From positions 1,551,015 to 1,615,014 of the forward strand of contig JACQXA010000004.1 in assembly GCA_016208975.1 (NCBI GenBank): a stretch of DNA of 64,000 nt. The letters are read 5' to 3'. The notes beneath the pieces were generated by a model. It was not told the origin of the DNA. It did no database searches and worked only from the letters and a program-made list of their open reading frames with translations. How positions within the stretch are numbered: position 1 is the stretch's first letter; every line of letters starts with the position of its first letter. Source of the DNA: Nitrospinota bacterium. Its GTDB lineage: Bacteria; Nitrospinota_A; UBA7883; JACRLM01. Shown here one piece after another: positions 26,029-33,836 of the stretch. The position numbers and the translations under genes were made by a program.

Positions 26029-26616
26029 CTACTTGCTTTTCCCCATATGAAGTATTACCGCCGCAAGGATTCCCCCCATGCTTATAAGGGTCAAAATCAC
26101 CCCGGCGAAAATGAAGTATTCCGCCGTGACCGCCAATGGCTTCTCCAGAAATACGCCGTTCTGGTTTAGAGGGTCGTAAAACGCCTTAACCTTGGCCCCC
26201 ACGGTGTATTTGCGCGCCTTGGCCTCCGCCTTTTCGCGGGTTTTGTAAGTAAGTTTTTCCCCGTCAGGCAGTAATGCCTCCGACCGGAGCCCCGTGCCGT
26301 TCATCATGTATGTATAGGCCACTCTGGGGCTGAACGAGCCACCTGTTTCCACCACATCGGAGTTTGTGACCACCGCTTCCACCTCCGGCAACCCCACAGG
26401 CATGGCGGCAATCATCACCTGCCGGAAACCGAACAGGATAAGCCCCACGCCCACCAGCGCCAGTACGATGAAAAACACAGGCAGTCCCTTTTTCTTTTTT
26501 ATGTCCTGCCTGGCCTCTTTTGCCCCGGTCTTCGGGGCCATGGGCTTTTGCGCCGGAGCGGGCCTTTGGTCCGCGGGCAGTTTTATTTTCGGTTTCCGTT
26601 TAGATTTGGTCTTCAC
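26029..26616 (-). CDS. DUF3592 membrane protein
   Basis: This 195-residue protein begins with a Lys/Pro-rich cytoplasmic arm (about 45 residues), then a membrane helix FFIVLALVGVGLILFGF, an extracytoplasmic beta-rich domain (VEAVVTNSDVV...GSFSPRVAYTYMMNGT...VGAKVKAFYDPLNQNGVFLE) that matches DUF3592, and a second membrane helix YFIFAGVILTLISMGGILAAV. Function is unknown. It lies at the head of a three-gene set with the ABC ATPase and the porin-like gene. Confidence 0.8.
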   Translation of the reverse strand: MKTKSKRKPKIKLPADQRPAPAQKPMAPKTGAKEARQDIKKKKGLPVFFIVLALVGVGLILFGFRQVMIAAMPVGLPEVEAVVTNSDVVETGGSFSPRVAYTYMMNGTGLRSEALLPDGEKLTYKTREKAEAKARKYTVGAKVKAFYDPLNQNGVFLEKPLAVTAEYFIFAGVILTLISMGGILAAVILHMGKSK

Positions 26617-26837
26617 TTCGGCTCCAGGAAAAACATTTGGGTGTTTAAATAAACTACATCATCCGGCGTCCCGCCAGTTCATCGTAAACGCCAGGCTATG
26701 GGGCCCTGCCTGATTGCAAAGCCAATCGTATCATTATAATCGCAATGGCGATAAACCGGGTTTTTGAACCTGGGAATAATTAAAAACAGGAGGGGATAAA
26801 AAAGGTGAGCGTGAAAAGTGGTTTATCGCGCGAGGCT

Positions 26838-26872
26838 GGCGCGGCGGATATGAGAGGTATATCCGCCACGCC
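26838..26872. terminator. GC-rich hairpin downstream of the sulfite reductase gene
   Basis: GGCGCGGCGGATAT (26838-26851) pairs with ATATCCGCCACGCC (26859-26872) in 13 of 14 positions. It sits nine bases past the stop of the minus-strand sulfite reductase gene. There is no T run, so it may be an mRNA-stabilising 3' hairpin rather than a true intrinsic terminator. Confidence 0.5.
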
Positions 26873-26880
26873 AAACCACG

Positions 26881-29115
26881 TTACGACTTCTTTAAACGAA
26901 GCAGGAACCTTCCCCCCTCGTAAGGGGTGATGGATAAAACCAAGTGACCCTCGTTCTTCAGGCTTTCCGGCACGTTTTTAATAGGCGCTCCTTCGTCCAG
27001 AATAACGTCCATCTGCGCACCAACCGCCAGCCCTTCCAGCGCCAGCTTCACCTTAACGAAGTTATAGGGGCACTTCACACCGGTCAGGTCCAGTACATCC
27101 ACCTTCTTGGTTTCCACGGCGGGTATTGCGCCGCCGTTTAGCGACCCGTACACCGCCAACACGTTCTGGTGGAACGATTCCGCCGCGGTCAGCCTTTGAG
27201 CGGCGATAGCCTCACCCTCGCCCGGTTCGGACAAAAGCTCCGCGAAAACGCCATCCGCCAAGGCTCCACGCGACGCGAACTTGGCGTTGAACTCGTTTAG
27301 TAGCTCCTGCTCGGTAACCGGGTCCAGCCCATAGGCCGCCAGCAATCCGCGCACGCCGTTTATGGCGGAGCTTTTCGTTTGGCGGCGGACCAGCGCCAGG
27401 TCTCCACTGGCCAGGGCGGCTTTCGCCTCCGCAAGGCTCAGGGCCGACTGGTTGAACAACCCCTCAATAAGCTCCTGGGCGGCCCCGGCGCATTCGCCCG
27501 GTTTCACACCCTCCAGGCTGAACTCCTCATCAGCGTCCCAATCCACGTAAATTTGCGAAGTGTCATCCGGCGAGGCGAACGGCTTCAAAATCTCCTCGAA
27601 GCTTTTCGCGCCCAGCCTTTTGAAAACATCCGCTACGCTCTCACCTGAATTCCGTTCGGCAAGGATCAGTTTCAATACCACCTCCAGAGCCTCCGGCGCC
27701 CGCCTTGCTAAAACCCGGCCCGCTTGCGCGGCGAATTTCGGCTCCGGCCCGGATCCAATGCCGCCCAGGTAGAACTGGTAATGGGGCGCCAGCTTGCCAT
27801 CCACCTTCCTGGCGGCGCCTTGCAGGCCGATGTCGGCCGTGTGGTGCCGCGCGCAGGAGTTGGCGCATCCGCTAACAGCCACGGAAAGATTCATAAATCC
27901 GTCCAGCGCGGAGTATTTCCGCACAATCCCGTCTATCTGCTTTGTAAGCCCCTGGGAATTGGTTATGCCCTCGTTGCACGAGGAGGAGCCTCTGCACGAC
28001 AGCAGGCACGCCCCGCAGTTTTTAACCTGGGGAACCAGCCCGGCGTTGATGAGCCCCGACCGGAAGGATTGGGCCTTCAGCGGCTCGACGCCATAAAATA
28101 TAAGCCCTCCGGCTTTTGATATCCGGGTGTAAACACCGTTGTTATCGCCCAGAAGCAGACCAATCTGTTCCATCTGCGCCGAAGAGACATCCCCGGCCAG
28201 CGGATTTACCTCGATGGTTTCTCCCAAAGTCGCTGGCGAAGAGCCCAATGCAACTTTTAAAGGCGGAAGGGCGCCTTGGGCGGCCAGCTCCTGCCGGTAC
28301 AGGCCCTTGAAATTCTCGAACCCCACGGTTTCCAGGTAATACTTCAGCCTGGCCCGGCTCCGGACTGTCCTCTGGCCGTTCCGGTTGAAAACTTTCAGCA
28401 CCGCCAGCGCCGCTTCATGAACTTTATCCGCAGGCACGAATTCTTCCAGTGTCTTGCCGAGACGCGGGGCGGAGCCTTGCCCGCCACCCACCAGCATCCT
28501 GAATCCATGTCTGTGGCCGCCATCTTTGGGCTGTACCGCCACAAAGCCGATGTCGTCCACAAAGGCCCCCGCGGCGTCCGTTGGGCTGGCCGAAAAGGTG
28601 ATTTTTATTTTCCTCGGCAGGCCCTTGGAAAGGGGGCTTTCCAGCAGGTAGTCCGACAAAGCCCGGGCCAATGGGCCCACGTCGAAAAGCTCATCGCCAT
28701 AAGCCCCGGAGGGGTGGCTGGTGGTGATGTTGCGCACGGTGTTACCCCCCGCGCCCACAGTTTTTATCCCGGCGTGGTAAAGGGATGTGATCAGCGGCGC
28801 AAGCCCCTCCAGTGGCACGTAATATATTTGTATGTCCTGCCGCGTGGTCAGGTGGGCCTTCCCGTCACCATATTCTTTTGCGGCGGCGGCCATTGTGAAA
28901 AAAGCCTCCCTGGCGATAAGGCCGGAGGGTATCTTGGTGCGGACCATGTAATACCCGTCCTGGCGCTGGGCGTAGATACCGAATTTTAACCGTTCAGCCT
29001 TGAACTGCTCGCGGTTGATGCGGCCAGCCGCAAAATCGTCCACAGCGGCGTAAAGCTCGTTTAATTCAGCGGCCCTGGCTGTTTCCGGCTGGGCCAATGC
29101 TGTGACGGCGCTCAT
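26881..29115 (-). CDS. siroheme sulfite (or nitrite) reductase fused to a TusA-like domain
   Basis: This is a 744-residue fusion. The N-terminal 480 or so residues form a ferredoxin-type nitrite/sulfite reductase: a ferredoxin-like half-domain (LTTRQDIQIYYVPLEGL), then the siroheme/4Fe-4S site CRGSSSC (about residue 372) and SGCANSCARHHTADIGLQG (about 415). A linker of about 170 residues follows, and the last 75 form a TusA/SirA domain beginning VLDLTGVKCPYNFVKVKLAL. TusA normally has CPxP; here it is CPYN, keeping only the sulfur-carrying Cys. The APS reductase gene is 202 bases upstream on the same strand, so sulfite is the likely substrate, giving sulfide for cysteine and Fe-S assembly. 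Nitrite reduction cannot be excluded. Confidence 0.85.
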   Translation of the reverse strand: MSAVTALAQPETARAAELNELYAAVDDFAAGRINREQFKAERLKFGIYAQRQDGYYMVRTKIPSGLIAREAFFTMAAAAKEYGDGKAHLTTRQDIQIYYVPLEGLAPLITSLYHAGIKTVGAGGNTVRNITTSHPSGAYGDELFDVGPLARALSDYLLESPLSKGLPRKIKITFSASPTDAAGAFVDDIGFVAVQPKDGGHRHGFRMLVGGGQGSAPRLGKTLEEFVPADKVHEAALAVLKVFNRNGQRTVRSRARLKYYLETVGFENFKGLYRQELAAQGALPPLKVALGSSPATLGETIEVNPLAGDVSSAQMEQIGLLLGDNNGVYTRISKAGGLIFYGVEPLKAQSFRSGLINAGLVPQVKNCGACLLSCRGSSSCNEGITNSQGLTKQIDGIVRKYSALDGFMNLSVAVSGCANSCARHHTADIGLQGAARKVDGKLAPHYQFYLGGIGSGPEPKFAAQAGRVLARRAPEALEVVLKLILAERNSGESVADVFKRLGAKSFEEILKPFASPDDTSQIYVDWDADEEFSLEGVKPGECAGAAQELIEGLFNQSALSLAEAKAALASGDLALVRRQTKSSAINGVRGLLAAYGLDPVTEQELLNEFNAKFASRGALADGVFAELLSEPGEGEAIAAQRLTAAESFHQNVLAVYGSLNGGAIPAVETKKVDVLDLTGVKCPYNFVKVKLALEGLAVGAQMDVILDEGAPIKNVPESLKNEGHLVLSITPYEGGRFLLRLKKS

Positions 29116-29228
29116 AATGATAAATCTCCAATCCGTCCAGGCGTCTTTAACCGGGCGCCCGGATCCGGAGGTTTTTAGCGGGGTAAACGGTTTTATAACC
29201 GCTCACCCAAGGTCTTTTTTAATTTCCA

Positions 29229-29283
29229 GCCATAGGGGACGACGGTGGCGGAGGGCTTTCGCCCCTCCATCGGCCCCTATGGC
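29229..29283 (-). promoter_or_regulatory. intercistronic stem-loop in the cysH-sulfite reductase gap
   Basis: GCCATAGGGG (29229-29238) pairs perfectly with CCCCTATGGC (29274-29283), with an inner stem GGAGGG (29250-29255) and CCCTCC (29263-29268). It lies between the two reductase genes. It may stabilise the mRNA or act as a leader element of the downstream gene; it does not match a riboswitch class I know. Confidence 0.45.
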
Positions 29284-29317
29284 CGGGTTAAGAACGTTGG
29301 CGGAAACGGCCCTGGCC

Positions 29318-30049
29318 TTAAGCCGGGGTGGCCGCTTCCTTCTCCTTCTTAAGAGGCTGGGTGTGGATACCGCACTCGCCTCCGCACTTGGAGGTGTTTA
29401 TCCACCTCCCGGCGCGCTCGTTCTCGTCGGCGGTGATGTGCGTGCAGGGGGCGCATCCCAAAGAGCGGTACCCCACGCCGTAAAGCTGGTTCACCTTCAC
29501 CCCGTAGATCGCCAGGTACTGCCAAACCTCCCGCTCCTTGAAAAGGAGAATGGGATTTAGCTTAATAAGCCCCTTGTCACGCTCTTCGATTTCCTTAAAA
29601 TCGGTGCGGGTCCTGCCCTCGGTGCAACGCAGGCCGGTTATCCAGCAGGAGACGTCCATCTCCTCCACGGCGCGGCGCACCGGTTCCACTTTCAGCAACT
29701 GACAGCAGAGGTCCGGATTGGTTTTGTAAAGGTCGCCCACTTCCTTGTCGGATTTGTATATTTTCAGCCCCGGGTTTTCCTTCACCAGGTCGTTCATGAA
29801 ATCTATGGTCTCCACCGGCTTGAACTGGGTGGTGACTATGAAACCCTTCACGTCCGGGTTCACCTTTTTGGCCAGGTCCCAAACCACCATGGAGTCTTTG
29901 CCGAGACTGTTGGCCACCACGGCCTGATCCCCATAGTTTTCGAACGCCCAGGCCAAAAGCTTTTTGGCCCGCTCCACCTTCTCCGCGAAATGGAGGGAAT
30001 CCACCAGCGTAGTCAGACTTTGTTCTTCATTTCCAAATGGCCCCGCCAT
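29318..30049 (-). CDS. cysH: assimilatory APS reductase (Fe-S type CysH)
   Basis: The 243-residue protein reduces adenylylsulfate (or PAPS) to sulfite. The PAPS/ATP-binding loop is VVANSLGKDSMVVWDL. The 4Fe-4S ligands unique to APS-type enzymes are present: CC in PDLCCQLLKVEP (about residue 115) and SLGCAPCTH (about 199), and the catalytic Cys is in the C-terminal GECGIHTQP. The reading frame is open upstream, but ATG 30049 has GGAGGT six bases ahead, so I start there. Its promoter region (30092-30131) is divergent from an Rrf2 regulator gene, whose product likely controls it. Confidence 0.93.
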   Translation of the reverse strand: MAGPFGNEEQSLTTLVDSLHFAEKVERAKKLLAWAFENYGDQAVVANSLGKDSMVVWDLAKKVNPDVKGFIVTTQFKPVETIDFMNDLVKENPGLKIYKSDKEVGDLYKTNPDLCCQLLKVEPVRRAVEEMDVSCWITGLRCTEGRTRTDFKEIEERDKGLIKLNPILLFKEREVWQYLAIYGVKVNQLYGVGYRSLGCAPCTHITADENERAGRWINTSKCGGECGIHTQPLKKEKEAATPA

Positions 30050-30091
30050 AACCATACCTCCAAAAATATAATTCCGATGATTTATATATGA

Positions 30092-30131
30092 ATTATAGAT
30101 TAAGGCTGATTTCCCTGTTTTGTCAACAGGG
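30092..30131 (-). promoter_or_regulatory. cysH promoter with palindromic operator
   Basis: TATAAT lies at 30092-30097 on the minus strand. The expected -35 position is poor (AAACAG at 30115-30120) but is covered by a perfect palindrome CCCTGTT-N5-AACAGGG (30113-30131). This suggests control by a bound regulator, most simply the Rrf2 protein encoded divergently. Confidence 0.45.
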
Positions 30132-30211
30132 TTTTTGAAAAAAACTATGGGCCTAACCATATGAGAAAGCGGTTAATTTCATATATAAGTGAAAATCAAT
30201 AAGTTGCGGAT

Positions 30212-30241
30212 TTGCAAATTTACGAAAAGATATGCTACAAT
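30212..30241 (+). promoter_or_regulatory. promoter of the Rrf2 regulator gene
   Basis: TTGCAA (30212-30217) and TACAAT (30236-30241) are 18 bases apart; the predicted start is about 25 bases before GTG 30273. The intergenic region is strongly A/T-rich. Confidence 0.5.
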
Positions 30242-30272
30242 TCCTATGTAAATTTATAAGGAACATGGCGCC

Positions 30273-30743
30273 GTGAAATTTTCAGCCAAGTTTGAATATG
30301 CCTTGCTGGCTCTTCTATATCTAAAATGCGAGCCCGACGAGGCTCCGGTTTCGGGTAAAACGCTTTCGGAAAAGCTGAACATCCCATACCGGTTTTTGGA
30401 ACAAATCCTGTCCGACCTTAAAAAGGCCGGGCTTACGAGAAGCGTGCGCGGATACCAGGGGGGATACACCTTGAACCGTGGCCCGGAGGAGATTTCCCTG
30501 TACGACATTTTCCAGGTAACCGAAGGGAAGATGGAACCTTGGGATTGCGGGATAACATCCTCCGCCAAATGCGGCCAGGACCATAACTTCTGTGTGATAA
30601 ACCAGTTTTACGCCGATTTTAAGAGCACCTTCAGCGACCTTCTCAAAAGCTACACCCTGGCCCGCCTGTGCGCCCAGAACCAGGCGCTGAAGATGAGCGC
30701 CGGGCTGATGCGCGTGGCGGCCCCGGTGGTGGTGGGAGGTTAG
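30273..30743 (+). CDS. Rrf2-family transcriptional regulator
   Basis: This 156-residue winged-helix protein belongs to the Rrf2 family (IscR, CymR, NsrR): KFSAKFEYALLALLYL, recognition helix LNIPYRFLEQILSDLKKAGL and wing RSVRGYQGGYTLNR. Three cysteines follow in the C-terminal part (WDCGITSSAKCGQDHNFCV), as in members that bind an Fe-S cluster or sense thiols. GTG 30273 with AAGGA upstream is the start. It is divergent from cysH, so it probably senses sulfur or cysteine status (CymR-like) or Fe-S/redox state and controls sulfate assimilation. Confidence 0.88.
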   Translation: MKFSAKFEYALLALLYLKCEPDEAPVSGKTLSEKLNIPYRFLEQILSDLKKAGLTRSVRGYQGGYTLNRGPEEISLYDIFQVTEGKMEPWDCGITSSAKCGQDHNFCVINQFYADFKSTFSDLLKSYTLARLCAQNQALKMSAGLMRVAAPVVVGG

Positions 30744-30787
30744 CCTCTTGCCCCCTCTTTACCGGCCACGGGGGGATTTTATTTCTG

Positions 30788-30816
30788 TTGACAGGTTTCC
30801 AAAAAAACCGTACCTT
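30788..30816 (+). promoter_or_regulatory. candidate rho promoter
   Basis: TTGACA (30788-30793) and TACCTT (30811-30816) are spaced by 17 bases; the -10 box is weak. It would give a leader of about 215 bases. Confidence 0.4.
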
Positions 30817-30860
30817 CTTACTTGGTAACGACCATTACTGTCCAGCGGCGAACCGTTCGG

Positions 30861-30940
30861 CTATCAACAACACATTAACAAAAGCTTTGCTTTTCACCTA
30901 TCGGCCTTAACTCAACACATAGGATACACTTCACGCGGTC
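30861..30940 (+). promoter_or_regulatory. C-rich, G-poor rho leader, candidate rut site
   Basis: This 80-base stretch has 24 C and 9 G and little self-complementarity, as expected of a Rho-binding (rut) site. In E. coli, Rho limits its own synthesis by terminating in its leader. Confidence 0.45.
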
Positions 30941-31036
30941 ACACCGGCCGGCATCAATTCCCATTCCGGCATTGCGACGCGGCGAGTTTTCATAAATAAC
31001 GCGACACAAAAAACCCTTCTATTTAAAGACAAGGAC

Positions 31037-32365
31037 ATGGCTGTAAAAAACGACCAACCAAAAGAGACCGAAACCGAAGAGAGCGGCCCGGTAGTGGCCA
31101 CCGCCTCGCATGGCCTGCTGAACATAGGCTCGCTGAAGGATAAAACCATAAACGAGCTTACCGACATAGCCACCCAGTTCAACATCGAAGGCATCCGCGG
31201 CCTGCGCAAGCAGGAGCTGATGTTCAAGATACTGGAGGCGCAGACCGAGCAGGAGGGGCTAATTTACGGCGAGGGCGTTCTGGAGATCCTGCCGGACGGT
31301 TTCGGGTTCCTGCGGGCCCCTTCCTTTAACTATCTGCCCGGCCCGGACGACATTTACGTTTCCCCCAGCCAGATAAGGAAGTTCGACCTGCGCACCGGGG
31401 ATACCATCTCAGGCCAGATCCGCCCCCCCAAGGAGAACGAGCGCTATTTCGCCCTGTTGAAGGTGGAAACGATAAACTTCGAAGTCCCCGAGGCCCAGAA
31501 AGACAAGATACTTTTCGACAACCTGACCCCCATCTATCCCCACAAGCGGTTTGTGATGGAATCCGCGCCGGAGAACATGTCCGGCCGGGTGCTGGACCTG
31601 GTTTGCCCCATCGGCAAGGGCCAGCGGGCGCTTATAGTTTCGCCGCCCCGGGCCGGTAAAACCATGCTGATGCAGTCCATAGCCAACTCCATCACGAAAA
31701 ACCATCCGGACTCCGTCCTGATAGTCCTGCTCATAGACGAGCGGCCGGAAGAGGTGACGGACATGGAGCGGAGCGTCAAGGGGGAGATAATCAGCTCCAC
31801 CTTCGACGAGCCCCCCACCCGCCACGTGCAGGTGGCCGAGATGGTCATAGAAAAAGCGAAAAGGCTGGTGGAGCGCAAAAAGGACGTGGTTATCCTGCTG
31901 GACTCCATTACAAGGCTGGCCCGCGCCTATAACACCATCGTACCCCCGTCGGGCAAGGTGCTTTCAGGCGGTATAGACTCCAACGCGCTCCAGCGCCCAA
32001 AACGCTTCTTCGGCGCGGCCCGCAACCTGGAGGAGGGGGGCTCGCTCACCATAATCGCCACGGCGCTGGTGGACACCGGCTCCCGGATGGACGACGTTAT
32101 TTTTGAAGAGTTTAAGGGCACCGGCAACATGGAGGTGCATCTGGACCGCCGCTTGGCTGACCGGCGCGTGTTCCCGGCCATAGACATAAGCCGCTCCGGC
32201 ACCCGCAAAGAGGAGCTTCTGCTGGATCAAGACGACCTGCGCCGGGTATGGGTGCTAAGGAAGGTGCTCCAGCCGATGGACTCCATAGAGGCCATGGAGC
32301 TTCTGATAGACAAGATGCGGAGCGCCAAGACTAACAAGAAATTCCTGGAGTCAATGAACGCTTAA
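31037..32365 (+). CDS. rho: transcription termination factor Rho
   Basis: Rho is a hexameric RNA helicase that terminates transcription. The 442-residue sequence has an acidic N-terminal arm, the Rho N-domain (IKDKTINEL-like start, [10 protein letters not shown]), the cold-shock RNA-binding fold ([19 protein letters not shown]), and the RecA-type motor with Walker [16 protein letters not shown] (about 205), [13 protein letters not shown] and [19 protein letters not shown]. Its length is standard. The gene is followed closely by rpmE and prfA, a common order. Confidence 0.96.
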   Translation: MAVKNDQPKETETEESGPVVATASHGLLNIGSLKDKTINELTDIATQFNIEGIRGLRKQELMFKILEAQTEQEGLIYGEGVLEILPDGFGFLRAPSFNYLPGPDDIYVSPSQIRKFDLRTGDTISGQIRPPKENERYFALLKVETINFEVPEAQKDKILFDNLTPIYPHKRFVMESAPENMSGRVLDLVCPIGKGQRALIVSPPRAGKTMLMQSIANSITKNHPDSVLIVLLIDERPEEVTDMERSVKGEIISSTFDEPPTRHVQVAEMVIEKAKRLVERKKDVVILLDSITRLARAYNTIVPPSGKVLSGGIDSNALQRPKRFFGAARNLEEGGSLTIIATALVDTGSRMDDVIFEEFKGTGNMEVHLDRRLADRRVFPAIDISRSGTRKEELLLDQDDLRRVWVLRKVLQPMDSIEAMELLIDKMRSAKTNKKFLESMNA

Positions 32366-32434
32366 CATGGCCCCCGGTTTTTGCTATACTAAACGTTTTT
32401 GGAATTGGAACCGTGGAGGTTTAAAGGACAGGTT

Positions 32435-32656
32435 ATGAAAAAGGATATCCATCCGGAATATATAGACTGCGAAATTCACTGCGCCTGCGGTAGCGCCGTG
32501 AAGACCAGGGCCACCGTGCCCGTGATGAAGGTGGACATTTGCTCCGCCTGCCATCCGTTCTATACCGGCAAGCAGAAGCTTATCGACACCGCCGGGCGCA
32601 TAGAGAAATTCCAGCGCAGATACGGCAAGTCCCAGGACGCGGCGGCAAAGGCTTAA
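32435..32656 (+). CDS. rpmE: 50S ribosomal protein bL31 (zinc type)
   Basis: This 73-residue protein starts [19 protein letters not shown] and has the bL31 block [27 protein letters not shown]. The cysteine pairs (CEIHCAC and CSACH) form a zinc ribbon, so this is the C+ form. The frame is open 12 codons upstream, but ATG 32435 with AGGACAGG ahead is the natural start. It lies between rho and prfA. Confidence 0.95.
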   Translation: MKKDIHPEYIDCEIHCACGSAVKTRATVPVMKVDICSACHPFYTGKQKLIDTAGRIEKFQRRYGKSQDAAAKA

Positions 32657-32714
32657 CGGCCTTAAGCCGCGCTGGCTTTCCCCCCATTCAAGGCTCCTCT
32701 TACCCTAAAGAAAC

Positions 32715-33803
32715 ATGTTCGCCGCGTTAGACAGCATCGAAAGAAAGTTCGACTCCATCAACGAGAAGATGGCCGACCAGGCCATCGCCTCCGATCCTTC
32801 CGCCTACGAGAAGCTGGCCAGGGAGATAAAAGAACTGCGCCCCGTGGTCACTTTCTACCGGGATTACCGCAAGCAAAAGGAGAAGCTGGACGAGGCGCTG
32901 GCGGTGATAAACGAAGGGGTGGATAAGGACCTTATGGAACTGGCCGCCGAGGAAAAAGCCGAACTGGCCCCCATAATTGAGAAAATGGAGCGGGACCTGC
33001 GGTTGATGCTCCTGCCCAAAGACGAAAACGACGAGAAGAACGTTATCCTTGAAATCCGCGCCGGAACCGGCGGGGACGAGGCGGGACTTTTCGCGGCGGA
33101 ACTTTTCCGCATGTACTGCAGGTACGCCGAACGTCAGAAGTGGAAGGTGGAAATACTCTCCATCAACGAGACGGGCATCGGCGGGTTGAAAGAGGTCATC
33201 GCCTCCATCAACGGGCGGGGGGTCTATTCCCGGCTGAAATTCGAGAGCGGCGTCCACCGCGTCCAGCGCGTTCCGGCCACCGAGGCGCAGGGGAGGATCC
33301 ACACCTCGGCGGTGACGGTGGCCATCCTGCCGGAGGCGGGAGAGGTGGATGTGGACATAGACCCCAACGACCTGCGGATAGACGTGTTCCGCGCCGGGGG
33401 GCATGGCGGCCAGTCGGTTAACACCACGGACTCGGCGGTGCGCATCACCCACATCCCCACGGGGCTGGTGGTGTCCATGCAGGACGAGAAATCGCAACAC
33501 AAGAACAAGGCCAAGGCCATGAAGGTGCTGGCGGCCCGGTTGAAGGATCAAAAAGAGCGGGAAGAAGCCGCCAAACGCTCCGCCGAGCGCAAGAGCCAGG
33601 TGGGTACCGGCGACCGGAGCGAACGCATCCGCACCTATAACTTTCCCCAGGGCCGGGTGAGCGACCACCGGATAAACCTGACCCTATACAAGCTGGAAAT
33701 ATTCATGACCGGCGAGATAGACGAAATGCTGGACGCGTTGACTTTCGCCAGCCAGGAAGCGGCGTTAAGGGCCCAGGCCGACAAGGAAACGGCAGGGGTC
33801 TAA
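32715..33803 (+). CDS. prfA: peptide chain release factor 1
   Basis: RF1 releases the finished protein at UAA and UAG. The 362-residue protein has the PxT tripeptide in [17 protein letters not shown] that reads the stop codon, and the universal GGQ in [19 protein letters not shown] (about residue 231), which is methylated by PrmC on Gln. The C-terminal [23 protein letters not shown] is typical. A Rho-independent terminator ends the gene. Confidence 0.97.
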   Translation: MFAALDSIERKFDSINEKMADQAIASDPSAYEKLAREIKELRPVVTFYRDYRKQKEKLDEALAVINEGVDKDLMELAAEEKAELAPIIEKMERDLRLMLLPKDENDEKNVILEIRAGTGGDEAGLFAAELFRMYCRYAERQKWKVEILSINETGIGGLKEVIASINGRGVYSRLKFESGVHRVQRVPATEAQGRIHTSAVTVAILPEAGEVDVDIDPNDLRIDVFRAGGHGGQSVNTTDSAVRITHIPTGLVVSMQDEKSQHKNKAKAMKVLAARLKDQKEREEAAKRSAERKSQVGTGDRSERIRTYNFPQGRVSDHRINLTLYKLEIFMTGEIDEMLDALTFASQEAALRAQADKETAGV

Positions 33804-33811
33804 CTTTTCGG

Positions 33812-33836
33812 CTGGCGGCGCGCCGCCGGTATTTTT
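33812..33836 (+). terminator. Rho-independent terminator of the rho-rpmE-prfA unit
   Basis: CTGGCGG (33812-33818) pairs with CCGCCGG (33823-33829) around CGCG, followed by TATTTTT. It sits just after prfA and overlaps the stop of the convergent HD-GYP gene. Confidence 0.75.
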
